From assembly GCA_021199475.1 (NCBI GenBank), contig JAJQHZ010000049.1:1-33061 (forward strand): 33,061 nt of DNA, written 5' to 3'. This document shows, in pieces, positions 1-7,906 of the stretch (the stretch's first letter is position 1; every line of letters begins with the position of its first letter). The notes under the pieces are model-generated. The model did not search any database. It saw nothing but the letters and a program-made list of their open reading frames with translations, and was not told the DNA's origin. The translations under genes and the position numbers were made by a program. The stretch comes from Lachnospiraceae bacterium (lineage in GTDB: Bacteria; Bacillota; Clostridia; Lachnospirales; Lachnospiraceae).

Positions 1-136
1 ATGCTGCTTGGCTCCTGAGTACCATGTTTTGAGAGAAACGACGGAAGTCAGGTATTATAAATTCCCTGTCGTTTTTGTCAAGTATTTTCCTTTCTTTTGC
101 ATCTGCTTCACAAAGAATTCGCACCAGTATGTCACG

Positions 137-167
137 AAAAAGGCCCACCTATACCGCGAGCCTTTTT
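137..167. terminator. Intrinsic terminator, likely bidirectional
   Basis: The arms AAAAAGGC and GCCTTTTT enclose a short loop, so a T run follows the stem on both strands. It lies about 100 bases beyond the stop of the minus-strand binding protein gene and most likely ends that transcript. Bases 1-136 hold nothing else I can support. Confidence 0.6.
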
Positions 168-268
168 ACCATGTGTCTCTTATGCAAATCCAAAACTACT
201 GAAAAGAATCCTTGCGGACAGCACCGAAGCTTCCGACTTCAGCCATCAAATCCCACCCGATCAGCACG

Positions 269-1516
269 TCAATGTTCCGTAAATTCCTGAAACGCCGCGT
301 AATCCGCGTCATCATTGTAGAGCTTCAATACCTGCATCATATCCGTTGCACTGTATGTATTTTCATATGTACTGATAGACTGCGCATACAGTTCATTAAA
401 TTCGTCCGTATCCGCCGCATACCAGTAGGTCTGATACAGCCGGAACGCTCTCCCGTCCTCCCGGAAGTCATCCGCATATCCGGCGTAGGCATTGCACATC
501 GCGACAAAGGACGGCCCGACAATCGCCCCGTATTTCCCAACCAGGCAATTTAATTTGGAATCTCCGTTCACGTCCTTCTCATTGAAAAATGCATAGTTCT
601 GATCCGTGAAGCAGTCCAGCATGCCAACCTTAATGTCATAACCGTTGGCCTCCTCGGCGCTGCAGATGTTTGTAATCGCATTGGCGATGGTCATCGCGGA
701 AATCACAATGGTGTACCCGCCATCCGCCACTGCTTCTCCAATCTCGCTGCCGTCCACAAGGTAGCCCGGGAAAAGCGTAATCCGCACGTCACTTCCGGTC
801 TCAATCTCGGTTGTCTCTGTAATCCCGGCAAGCTCCTCCACGGACAGCTCATAGGTCTGTCCATAGACCTCCTGCAGCTTTGTCAGAATGCCGACCGTTC
901 TCAGGCGGTGCATCTCATTTCCGATGCCGCTGCCGCCGGTCACAACCAGATAGCTTGCGTTTTTCTCCTCATCCAGAGCGGAAAGATTCTCCGCAAGTGT
1001 TTCGCCGGCCGCCTGCTCCTCTTCCGTCGTCGGTCCGATCGTGCCGAGGAAATACGGATTGTCCTTTACGTTCTCATACACCTCATCCGAGATGGTGCCG
1101 GAGCCCAGCACATAATACATGCCGTACTCCTCGCATACCGGCAGAACCTCTTCAATATAAGTAGAAAGGAACGAAATGATCCCCTTCACTCCCGCCTCAT
1201 GCAATTCCGTGACAAACGCAATCTCATCCTCCGCGGTATCGATCCGCTCCGCATTGTAATAAAACGTTGCGTTGAACGCGCTTCCGAGATAATTTTCAAA
1301 ATAGTCCCGGAATGCGATGGCTTCCCAGTCCGCCGGGTCATAAACGGACACACCAATCGTGTAGCCTTCCGCCATCTCCTCCTGCGCGGATAGCGTTTCT
1401 GCAGCTTCGACAGTGTCCGCCTGTTCCTCAGCGAAAACACGGACAGGATTGAATGCGCCGGACATCCAGCCAGACAGCAGAATTGCTGCCGATAAGAATA
1501 CAGCTGTTTTTCTCAT
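269..1516 (-). CDS. Type 1 periplasmic-binding-fold solute-binding protein
   Basis: The product has 415 residues and looks like an extracytoplasmic solute-binding protein of the type 1 (sugar/ribose-like) fold. A Sec signal peptide (MRKTAVFLSA, hydrophobic core, VFA-EE cleavage site) is followed by a mature start EGYTIGVSVYDP typical of these proteins. There is no lipobox cysteine, unusual for a Gram-positive binding protein. I chose the second in-frame ATG because AGAGGA lies six bases before it, whereas the first ATG abuts its purine-rich stretch. It lies about 200 bases downstream of the nickel/peptide-type ABC operon on the same strand, but that operon has its own family 5 binding protein and no permease or ATPase of the sugar type is adjacent. 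It may therefore feed a transporter elsewhere or have a sensing role. Ligand unknown. Confidence 0.8.
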   Translation of the reverse strand: MRKTAVFLSAAILLSGWMSGAFNPVRVFAEEQADTVEAAETLSAQEEMAEGYTIGVSVYDPADWEAIAFRDYFENYLGSAFNATFYYNAERIDTAEDEIAFVTELHEAGVKGIISFLSTYIEEVLPVCEEYGMYYVLGSGTISDEVYENVKDNPYFLGTIGPTTEEEQAAGETLAENLSALDEEKNASYLVVTGGSGIGNEMHRLRTVGILTKLQEVYGQTYELSVEELAGITETTEIETGSDVRITLFPGYLVDGSEIGEAVADGGYTIVISAMTIANAITNICSAEEANGYDIKVGMLDCFTDQNYAFFNEKDVNGDSKLNCLVGKYGAIVGPSFVAMCNAYAGYADDFREDGRAFRLYQTYWYAADTDEFNELYAQSISTYENTYSATDMMQVLKLYNDDADYAAFQEFTEH

Positions 1517-1656
1517 AAACCATCCTCTCATTCCTTCTGGTCATTACATATTGTCTAATAACTGCCTTCATCAGGACTTTGCGTTTTACTACCAGTCTCA
1601 GTAATCCATATCATAATACTTTTACATTCAGCTTGCTGATTTTCCGCACCATTTCT

Positions 1657-1688
1657 CCGGCAGCCCGACACAAAAAACCGCTGCCCGG
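1657..1688 (-). terminator. Stem-loop after the ABC ATPase operon
   Basis: CCGGCAGC and GCTGCCCGG can pair (one bulged C) around a loop containing an A run. It sits just past the last gene of the ABC importer. There is no T run after the stem on the minus strand, so this may be an mRNA 3'-end stabiliser or processing structure rather than a true terminator. Confidence 0.35.
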
Positions 1689-1723
1689 ATAAGCCTCCGA
1701 ATCATACAGAGCAATTACAGTTA

Positions 1724-2734
1724 TTAATCAAACAAATGGCAGGCCACTTCATGATTTTCCGATATCCGTTTCAGCACCGGCTTTTCCTTCTTGCAGATAT
1801 CCCGGCACCGATCGCAGCGGTTCTGGAACGGGCATCCCGGCGGCACATCCACCGGGCTCGGCGCCTCGCTCTCAATGCTCTCAATCTCTTTGGTAAAATC
1901 CATCTTTGTTGAAAAGATGGCCCCCAGCATGGCCTGGGTGTAAGGATGCTGCGCGTTCGTTGCGACCTCATTGCCGGGCAGGACCTCCACGATATTTCCC
2001 AGGTACATGACCGCCAGCTGATGCGCAAACGACTGCACCAGCGCCATATCGTGGCAGATAAATACAAAGGAGATTCCTTTTTCGTTCTGCAGCTTCACGA
2101 GCAGCTCGATGATGCGGTCCTGCACCGACACGTCAAGCGCCGACGTCGCCTCATCGCAGACAATGATTTCCGGCTCCAGGGCAAGCGCCCGCGCGATGCC
2201 GACTCTCTGCCGCTGTCCGCCGCTCATATTGTGCGGATAGCGATATAGGAAATCCTCCGGAAGCTCCACCATGCGCAGCAGCTCCTTCGCCTTCGCCTCG
2301 CGTTCCGAGCGTTTGATCAGCTTAAAATTCATCAGAGGCTCGGTAACGATGTCAATAATCTTCATTTTCGGGCTGAACGCGGCCGCCGGGTCCTGAAATA
2401 CCATCTGAATGTTTCTCCGGCTCTGCCGCAGCTCCTCGCCCTTGAGTTTTGTAATATCTTTCCCTTTGAACAGAATCTGCCCTTCCGTAGGCGGAAACAT
2501 CTGGACAATCATTTTCACAAACGTAGATTTGCCGCAGCCGCTCTCCCCGACAATGCCGAGCGTCCGCCCGCGGTACACGGTCAGGTTGATATCATTGCAG
2601 GCTTTCAGCGTGCGGCCGCCGGAAGCCGGAAACTGTTTCGTGACATGCTGCGCACTTAAGATTGCTTCATGGCCTGCGGCACCCTCCGGCATCTGATTTT
2701 CTGCCGCCGCTGTTTCTTTTTTATCAGGGGACAT
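1724..2734 (-). CDS. Nickel/peptide-type ABC transporter ATPase (DppF/OppF/NikE family)
   Basis: This 336-residue ATPase should energise the importer whose permeases lie upstream. It has Walker A GESGCGKS, the signature MSGGQRQRV, Walker B IIVCDEATSALD and a C-terminal oligopeptide/dipeptide extension with four cysteines (CPFQNRC, C-x3-C and a final C near ACHLF). In related Dpp/Opp ATPases this cysteine set can hold an iron-sulphur cluster. The start at 2734 follows GGAGGGAAAACGCT and overlaps the upstream ATPase by 11 bases, which points to translational coupling. An in-frame extension upstream would lie inside the previous gene and is rejected. It is the last gene of the riboswitch-led operon. 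Confidence 0.9.
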   Translation of the reverse strand: MSPDKKETAAAENQMPEGAAGHEAILSAQHVTKQFPASGGRTLKACNDINLTVYRGRTLGIVGESGCGKSTFVKMIVQMFPPTEGQILFKGKDITKLKGEELRQSRRNIQMVFQDPAAAFSPKMKIIDIVTEPLMNFKLIKRSEREAKAKELLRMVELPEDFLYRYPHNMSGGQRQRVGIARALALEPEIIVCDEATSALDVSVQDRIIELLVKLQNEKGISFVFICHDMALVQSFAHQLAVMYLGNIVEVLPGNEVATNAQHPYTQAMLGAIFSTKMDFTKEIESIESEAPSPVDVPPGCPFQNRCDRCRDICKKEKPVLKRISENHEVACHLFD

Positions 2735-3521
2735 AGCGTTTTCCCTCCATTTCCGGCACCGCGGCCAGCAGATTCTTCGTGTATTCACTGGTTGGGTGAT
2801 TCATCACCTCATCCCGGGTTCCCCGGTCCACAACCTTTCCATGCTGCATCACCACCAGCTGGTCCGCCATGTACGCTGCCACGCCAATGTTATGTGTGAC
2901 AATAATGACTGAGGTGTGGAACTGGTCCCGCAGCTCCATAATCTGGCGGACAATCTGTGCCTGCGTCGTGACATCGAGCGCGCTTGTCGGCTCATCCGCC
3001 AGCAAAAGCTTCGGAGAAAAGGTCATCGCCATGGCAATCCCGACCCTCTGCCGCATTCCTCCGGAGAGCTGGAACGGATAGCTGTTCATAATATTTCTGC
3101 CATCCGGAAGCCGCATCCGCTCCAGCATTTCTACGCCTTTTTCATATGCGTCCTTTTTGGATATCGATTCATGCGTCCGTATATATTCCACATACTGGGA
3201 ACCGATTTTGCGGATCGGATTGATCATCGCGCCGGAATCCTGAAAAATCATGGATATCTTTGTCCCCCGCAGGTCACGCCATTCATTTTTAGACAGCTTC
3301 AGCAGCGAACGGTCCTCAAACAGAATATCCCCTGCTTCGACCTGTCCGCCTCCGGGGAGCAGCCCGAGCACCGCGCGGATGACGGTTGTCTTGCCGCTTC
3401 CGCTCTCGCCGACGACACTGACCACCTCCGCGTCCTTCATCGTCAGGTCGAAATGTTCAATGGTCGGAGACGGATTTTTCCCGTACCTGACCGTAATATC
3501 CTGTATCTTCAGTAAATCCAT
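2724..3521 (-). CDS. Nickel/peptide-type ABC transporter ATPase (DppD/NikD family, short form)
   Basis: The 265-residue product carries Walker A GESGSGKTT, the signature LSGGMRQRV and Walker B LLLADEPTSALD, and is the first ATPase of the importer. It stops soon after the nucleotide-binding domain and lacks the C-terminal cysteine extension of its partner. In length it is closer to NikD (about 250 residues) than to DppD/OppD (about 330), which mildly favours a metal over a peptide substrate. GGAGGATCGGAT precedes the ATG. The 57-base gap to the binding protein gene and the 11-base overlap with the second ATPase place it inside one operon. Confidence 0.9.
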   Translation of the reverse strand: MDLLKIQDITVRYGKNPSPTIEHFDLTMKDAEVVSVVGESGSGKTTVIRAVLGLLPGGGQVEAGDILFEDRSLLKLSKNEWRDLRGTKISMIFQDSGAMINPIRKIGSQYVEYIRTHESISKKDAYEKGVEMLERMRLPDGRNIMNSYPFQLSGGMRQRVGIAMAMTFSPKLLLADEPTSALDVTTQAQIVRQIMELRDQFHTSVIIVTHNIGVAAYMADQLVVMQHGKVVDRGTRDEVMNHPTSEYTKNLLAAVPEMEGKRYVP

Positions 3522-3578
3522 ATCCGATCCTCCAAAGCTTGTTTGCAGTTACATGATTCGAGCGGCAAAGGGACATTC

Positions 3579-5207
3579 TCAGCCGACCGGCTGGATGTCC
3601 GTGCTCAGCCAGTAATAATCAAAGGTCGCAATCTCCGCGCCGCTCACCTTCGACGCATTGCTGATCATCGTCGAGTTGTAGTAGCCGTGCAGCAGCACTG
3701 CGCAGTCATTGACCAGCACCTGTTCCATCTCAACAACCAGTGCATTTCTCTCATCCGTATCAATCGACGCGGTAAACTGCTCATACAGGGCATCAAATTC
3801 ATCGCTGTCATAGTTGCAATAGTTGGTGCCGTCCTGATTGTCCTCGCCGTAGAAATTAGAGCCATCCTCGCCGCCGTACCAGTTCAGCAAAAACGCGGTC
3901 GGATCGCCGGTACCCACCGTCGTCCAGTTCGAGTCACACAGATCATACTCGCCAGCCTGCATCAGCATCCACTCGGTGTCACTGTCCGTGCTGTTGACAC
4001 TCACGCCAATACCAATCGCGGAGAGGGAAACCTGGATCGCCTGTGCGAAATCAGACAGGCAGCGATTGTTGTAGGTAACATAAGTCAGATTGATGTTCTC
4101 GCCGTCCAGCTCACGGATGCCGTCGCCGTCCGTATCCACGATGCCCGCCTCATCCAGCAGAGCAACCGCCGCATCCGCATCGTACGCGTACGGATTGTCC
4201 AGATTTTCATCCTCGTAAATCAGGGAAGACGGAAGAATGCCGACGCCCGCCGTGTACATACCGCCGACCGTCACCTCGCACATGGTCGTGCTGTCAATCG
4301 CCATACGGACTGCCTGACGCAGCGTATCGTTACCAAGGACTCCGTCAAAATTAATATAGGCAAATCCGCTCCGAAGGCTCGATGACTTGGAAACATAGTA
4401 AGCATCGCTCGCTTCCAGGGTCGCCAGGTCGCTGGAGGTCGTCACGTTTTCCGTCAGGTCGATAATACCGCTCATCAGAGACATTGCCTTCGTCGTGTCA
4501 TCCTCAATGAATGTTACATTGACCGTTCCGTACGGAACCTCGCCGTTCCAGTAGTACTCATTTGCCACCATCGTGCCACTCTTCGTTGTCGCGTCAAAGG
4601 AAGACAGCGCATACGGACCGGTCGCGATCACAGAAGTCGCATAGCCGCCCTCATGCTCCGCATCGGTCGTATCCCCGTACACATCAATGATGGAGTAGAA
4701 CGGGAAGCAGAGGGTTGCGGTCAGGTCCGCCACAGCCGTATTGGTCACGATGGTCACCGTATTTGCATCCGTGTCCGCCTCAATGCTTGCCATATCAATA
4801 TAGCCGGCCGGTGTCGAACTGTAGTCGTCACTGTTTGCACATACATAAAACAGACGGTTCAGAGAATCCGCTACCGCCTGCGCGTCGCAGGCATCCCCGT
4901 TCGAAAACTGTACGCCATCACGGATATGGAACGTCCAGGTCATCTTGTCGTCCGACACCTCGTAGGTATCACACAGCAGTGGTTCCACACTCATGTCATC
5001 ATTGAACTTAAACAGGCACTCCGTAATGCCCCAGCGAACGCCCTGCCACGCAGCGTTCTGATATGCGGCCGGGTCAAACGAGGTCGAGTATACATAGCAT
5101 CCGAAATTCAGCACATCACCGGACGCCGCCTGCGTCATGACCGGCGTGGCGCTCACCACCATTGCGGCCGCCATCGCAGCAGCCAGTGTCTTTTTAAACG
5201 TTTTCAT
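3579..5207 (-). CDS. Family 5 extracellular solute-binding protein (nickel/dipeptide type)
   Basis: This 542-residue protein is the binding protein of the importer, family SBP_bac_5 (DppA/NikA/OppA). A signal peptide (MKTFKKTLAAAMAAAM, cleavage near TQA-AS) leads into the family's characteristic N-terminus, with SFDPA, WGITECLF, VEPLL and FHIRDGVQFSNG in order. There is no cysteine lipobox, so anchoring is unclear. The ATG at 5207 is ten bases after GGAGG; a GTG three codons earlier is too close to that site. In this operon the gene follows the two permeases, and its ligand is best guessed from the cobalamin riboswitch in the leader: cobalt, nickel or a chelated form. The sequence alone does not decide between metal and peptide. 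Confidence 0.88.
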   Translation of the reverse strand: MKTFKKTLAAAMAAAMVVSATPVMTQAASGDVLNFGCYVYSTSFDPAAYQNAAWQGVRWGITECLFKFNDDMSVEPLLCDTYEVSDDKMTWTFHIRDGVQFSNGDACDAQAVADSLNRLFYVCANSDDYSSTPAGYIDMASIEADTDANTVTIVTNTAVADLTATLCFPFYSIIDVYGDTTDAEHEGGYATSVIATGPYALSSFDATTKSGTMVANEYYWNGEVPYGTVNVTFIEDDTTKAMSLMSGIIDLTENVTTSSDLATLEASDAYYVSKSSSLRSGFAYINFDGVLGNDTLRQAVRMAIDSTTMCEVTVGGMYTAGVGILPSSLIYEDENLDNPYAYDADAAVALLDEAGIVDTDGDGIRELDGENINLTYVTYNNRCLSDFAQAIQVSLSAIGIGVSVNSTDSDTEWMLMQAGEYDLCDSNWTTVGTGDPTAFLLNWYGGEDGSNFYGEDNQDGTNYCNYDSDEFDALYEQFTASIDTDERNALVVEMEQVLVNDCAVLLHGYYNSTMISNASKVSGAEIATFDYYWLSTDIQPVG

Positions 5208-5236
5208 CTGATTCACTCCTCCATAATTTTTAAATC

Positions 5237-6064
5237 CTATTCATCTCTTGGATCCAGGACGTCCCGCAGACTGTCTCCCAAAAGGTTGAATACCACAACA
5301 GTTACCAGTATCGCGAGGCCTGGATAGAGCATCATCCACGGCGCGGCCATCATATAGCTCCGCCCCTCGCTCAGCATCAGGCCCCATTCCGCCTGCGGCG
5401 CCTGTGCGCCAAATCCCAGAAACGAAAGACCCGCCAGCTCCAGCATCATGCTTCCGATGTCCGTAAACGCGGTTACCAGAAGCGTCGGCATGACATTCGG
5501 AAACAGATACACATAGAGAATATGAGGCGTCGTCGAACCAGTCACCCGCGCCGCCGCAATGTAGTCACAATTCTTGATCTTCAGCACCAGGCTTCGCGCC
5601 AGCCGCGCGTATTTCGTCCAGCTTACAGCCGTGATTGCAATCACCGCATTTGTAATGCTTGCCCCCAGGATACCTGCGATGGCGATCGCCAGCACCATCC
5701 CTGGGAACGAAATCATCATATCCGCGACACGCATAATGACCGCGTCAATCCATCCTCCAAAATACCCGGCCAGAATACCGAGCACCGACCCGACCACGAA
5801 AATACACGCCACCAGAATCAGCGCCGAGGACAGCGAAATCCGGCTTCCATAGATCACTCTTGAAAACAGATCCCGGCCCAGCTTATCTGTGCCGAACCAG
5901 TGGGTACTGCTCGGAGCCTGCAGCGCATCCGTCAAAACGGCCTCATACGGATCATAGGGTGCAATGACATTCGCAAATATGGCAACCAGCGCCAGCAAAA
6001 TTGCCAGAATCGCGAACACAACAAATGCTTTGTGTTTTTTGATAAAATCCATTTTCTTTGGCAT
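5237..6064 (-). CDS. ABC transporter permease (DppC/NikC family)
   Basis: A 275-residue membrane permease. The first membrane segment (FVVFAILAILLALVAIFANVIAP) is followed by HWFGTDKLGRDLFSRV, a hallmark of the DppC/OppC/NikC group, and then by five more hydrophobic stretches. The EAA-type cytoplasmic loop is seen around AARVTGSTTPHILYVYLFPN. The start at 6064 follows GAGGACAGGGT and lies 16 bases after the previous permease; an upstream in-frame ATG would run into that gene. It should form a heterodimer with the product of 6081-7082. Confidence 0.9.
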   Translation of the reverse strand: MPKKMDFIKKHKAFVVFAILAILLALVAIFANVIAPYDPYEAVLTDALQAPSSTHWFGTDKLGRDLFSRVIYGSRISLSSALILVACIFVVGSVLGILAGYFGGWIDAVIMRVADMMISFPGMVLAIAIAGILGASITNAVIAITAVSWTKYARLARSLVLKIKNCDYIAAARVTGSTTPHILYVYLFPNVMPTLLVTAFTDIGSMMLELAGLSFLGFGAQAPQAEWGLMLSEGRSYMMAAPWMMLYPGLAILVTVVVFNLLGDSLRDVLDPRDE

Positions 6065-6080
6065 ACCCTGTCCTCTTTCC

Positions 6081-7082
6081 TCAGCCTTGCTGCGCACTCG
6101 GTGTCTCACCCGCAGCAGCGGTCGTTGCCACCGGACGCGATGAGCGAGTCGTTTGCTTCATCCGCGGGTCGATCAGATTATAAGAGAGATCAACCACGAG
6201 ATTGACCACCATATAGATCAGCGCAATCCAGAGCACATACCCCTGAATCAGCGGGTAATCCATCGAAGAAATCGCTGAAACCGCCAGGCTTCCGAGCCCC
6301 GGATAGGAAAAAATCACTTCCACCACGGCGGTACCGCCGAGCAGCGAGCCCAGCGAAAGGCCAAGCATGGTAATCAGCGGCAGCAGCGAATTTGGAAATA
6401 CATGCCGCCAGAGAATGCGGCTTTCCTTCACTCCGCGTGCCCGCGCCCCGGTCACATAGTCCTGATTCAGCTCCTCGAGCACTGCCGTCCGCACCTGCCT
6501 CGCGTATTTCGAGGACATCGGAAACGCCAGCGTCAGCGCCGGGAGGATCATCGGGCGAATCCCCGTACCGATGGAAATCACCGGCAGCCACCCGAGCACC
6601 ATCCCTATGTAATAGGCGAGCAGAAGCCCGACCCAGAAGTTCGGCATCGACACACCCAGAAACGTGTAGCCCCGGACAATGTAATCCAGCACGCTTCCTT
6701 TATAGACCGCTGAAAGCATTCCGAGCGGAACCGCGATCACCAGCATCATCACTAACGAAAGCAGCGCCAGCTTCAGCGTCGGGAGAAGTCTGGACGACAG
6801 CAGCGTCAGCACCGGCGTTTTCAGGGAATAGGATGTCCCAAAATCGCCGTGCAGACATCCGGTCAGCCAGTTCCAGTACTGTACCAGAAGCGGGTCATTC
6901 AGCCCCATCTCTTCCCTCGTCGCCTCCAGCACCGCCTCGCTTGGAATCGTGCCGTTCACCGCGTACATCGACCGCACCGGATCGCCGGGCGCCAGATACG
7001 TCAGCGCAAATGTCAGAAAACTGATTCCCACAAGCACAATCACAATCTGCAGGAGTCGTCCGCCGAGCTGCTTTTTACTCAT
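6081..7082 (-). CDS. ABC transporter permease (DppB/NikB family)
   Basis: This 333-residue permease opens the operon. The N-terminal segment (LLQIVIVLVGISFLTFALTY) and LAPGDPVRSMY match DppB/NikB proteins; the EAA loop is GARARGVKESRILWRHVFPN. The ATG at 7082 is preceded by GGAGGGAACAGCG, so the longer reading frame reaching 7211 is not used; that stretch is leader RNA with a riboswitch terminator. The C-terminal tail (TTRSSRPVATTAAAGETPS) is longer and more Ala/Thr-rich than usual. Expression should be switched off by cobalamin through the leader. Confidence 0.9.
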   Translation of the reverse strand: MSKKQLGGRLLQIVIVLVGISFLTFALTYLAPGDPVRSMYAVNGTIPSEAVLEATREEMGLNDPLLVQYWNWLTGCLHGDFGTSYSLKTPVLTLLSSRLLPTLKLALLSLVMMLVIAVPLGMLSAVYKGSVLDYIVRGYTFLGVSMPNFWVGLLLAYYIGMVLGWLPVISIGTGIRPMILPALTLAFPMSSKYARQVRTAVLEELNQDYVTGARARGVKESRILWRHVFPNSLLPLITMLGLSLGSLLGGTAVVEVIFSYPGLGSLAVSAISSMDYPLIQGYVLWIALIYMVVNLVVDLSYNLIDPRMKQTTRSSRPVATTAAAGETPSAQQG

Positions 7083-7144
7083 CGCTGTTCCCTCCAATAT
7101 AAAATACTTTTTTCCGGAGAAAACCACAGAGCATTCCCTCCGGA

Positions 7145-7179
7145 AACAGAAAAATGCGATCCGGTCCGAATCGCATTTT
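7145..7179 (-). terminator. Riboswitch-controlled intrinsic terminator
   Basis: On the minus strand AAAATGCGAT pairs perfectly with ATCGCATTTT, extended by a wobble and a C-G pair, and is followed by a U-rich tract. It lies between the cobalamin aptamer and the first importer gene, so it is the probable expression platform: ligand bound, transcript ended. Confidence 0.75.
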
Positions 7180-7261
7180 GAGAATCCTGTTTTTCGCGTA
7201 AAAGAGCACACAAAAAAGAATAATTAAAAGCTTTTCTTATCCACCGTAAGAATAAACCAAT

Positions 7262-7440
7262 CCTCAGATGCAAGCAAGTCTCCTGACTTAAGTTCAACGC
7301 CTTCTATCGCCTTCCCACAAAAAGAAAACTTTTCGCAGTGACATGATGTAGAAAACTCCCTATCACAGTGACGGGATCGTACCGGATTTGCACCGGTTTC
7401 CTTTTTAATCCCAGATTATCCAGGCATGCGATTGTCGATA
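7262..7440 (-). promoter_or_regulatory. Cobalamin riboswitch
   Basis: Read on the minus strand, two conserved blocks of this riboswitch class are plain: the core GGTGCAAATCCGG followed by CCCGTCACTG (7366-7394), and the B12 box GTCAGGAGACTTGC (7274-7287), with GTGGGAAGGCG between them. Order and spacing fit an AdoCbl-type aptamer. The 5' boundary is uncertain; the P1/P2 region may reach about 7500. The downstream terminator at 7145-7179 and the promoter at 7605-7632 complete the control region of the ABC importer. Confidence 0.92.
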
Positions 7441-7604
7441 GATAGATGATAAATCGATTGATGCACAAACCTCAGATGCAAAGCAACTGACCATCCGCAG
7501 CATCATACCCTTTCATCGCCAGTCTATGTAAAAAAGATAAAATGGGAACATGCACCCTCTATTCAATTTTAAAATATCTAATTTAAAACATCTAAATTAA
7601 TTTC

Positions 7605-7632
7605 ATTCTAGCACCCATTTGTTATTTGTCAA
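7605..7632 (-). promoter_or_regulatory. Sigma-A-type promoter of the riboswitch-led ABC operon
   Basis: On the minus strand TTGACA (7627-7632) is followed after 16 bases by TAGAAT (7605-7610). Transcription would begin near 7598, giving a leader of about 515 bases before the permease start and covering the whole riboswitch. Confidence 0.7.
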
Positions 7633-7665
7633 CATAAATTTTTCATGATTTTTTCACAAATACAG

Positions 7666-7695
7666 TTGACAGTTTTTCAATTTCTCATTTATAAT
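7666..7695 (+). promoter_or_regulatory. Sigma-A-type promoter of the metal ATPase
   Basis: Perfect TTGACA (7666-7671) and TATAAT (7690-7695) hexamers are 18 bases apart. The start would be near 7702, about 205 bases before the ATPase ATG. The importer promoter on the other strand begins only about 33 bases away, so the two form a compact divergent promoter pair. Confidence 0.75.
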
Positions 7696-7812
7696 GACCT
7701 CATCCACTGGTTCAAAAACCATTTTTATGATTTTATAATGAAATTTCTTTTTAAAATGTCTGAATGGTCATCGCGGTCTGCGGTGACTGGTTTCAATGTA
7801 TTAAAATCAAAT

Positions 7813-7880
7813 AACAATTCAAAGCAGAATCCGAAATACGCTTTTTGCGTGTATTTTTCGTTTCCGCATTCTGAATTGTT
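7813..7880 (+). promoter_or_regulatory. Large stem-loop in the 5' leader of the metal ATPase
   Basis: AACAATTCA (7813-7821) pairs perfectly with TGAATTGTT (7872-7880); after a 5-base bulge GAAT pairs with ATTC, and an inner ACGC/GCGT stem caps it. The structure ends about 13 bases before the GGAGG of the ATPase. It could sense metal or simply shape translation; I see no clear match to the NiCo riboswitch consensus. Confidence 0.5.
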
Positions 7881-7906
7881 GCGTAAAAACATACGGAGGA
7901 ATCAGC

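Noticed and set aside
7083-7211. N-terminal extension of the first permease
   Set aside because: It would run through the riboswitch terminator and lacks a ribosome binding site, while GGAGGGAACAGCG sits before the ATG at 7082.
7702-7812. NiCo (czcD) riboswitch in the ATPase leader
   Set aside because: I could not find the conserved paired motifs of that class by eye; a covariance-model search is needed before claiming it.
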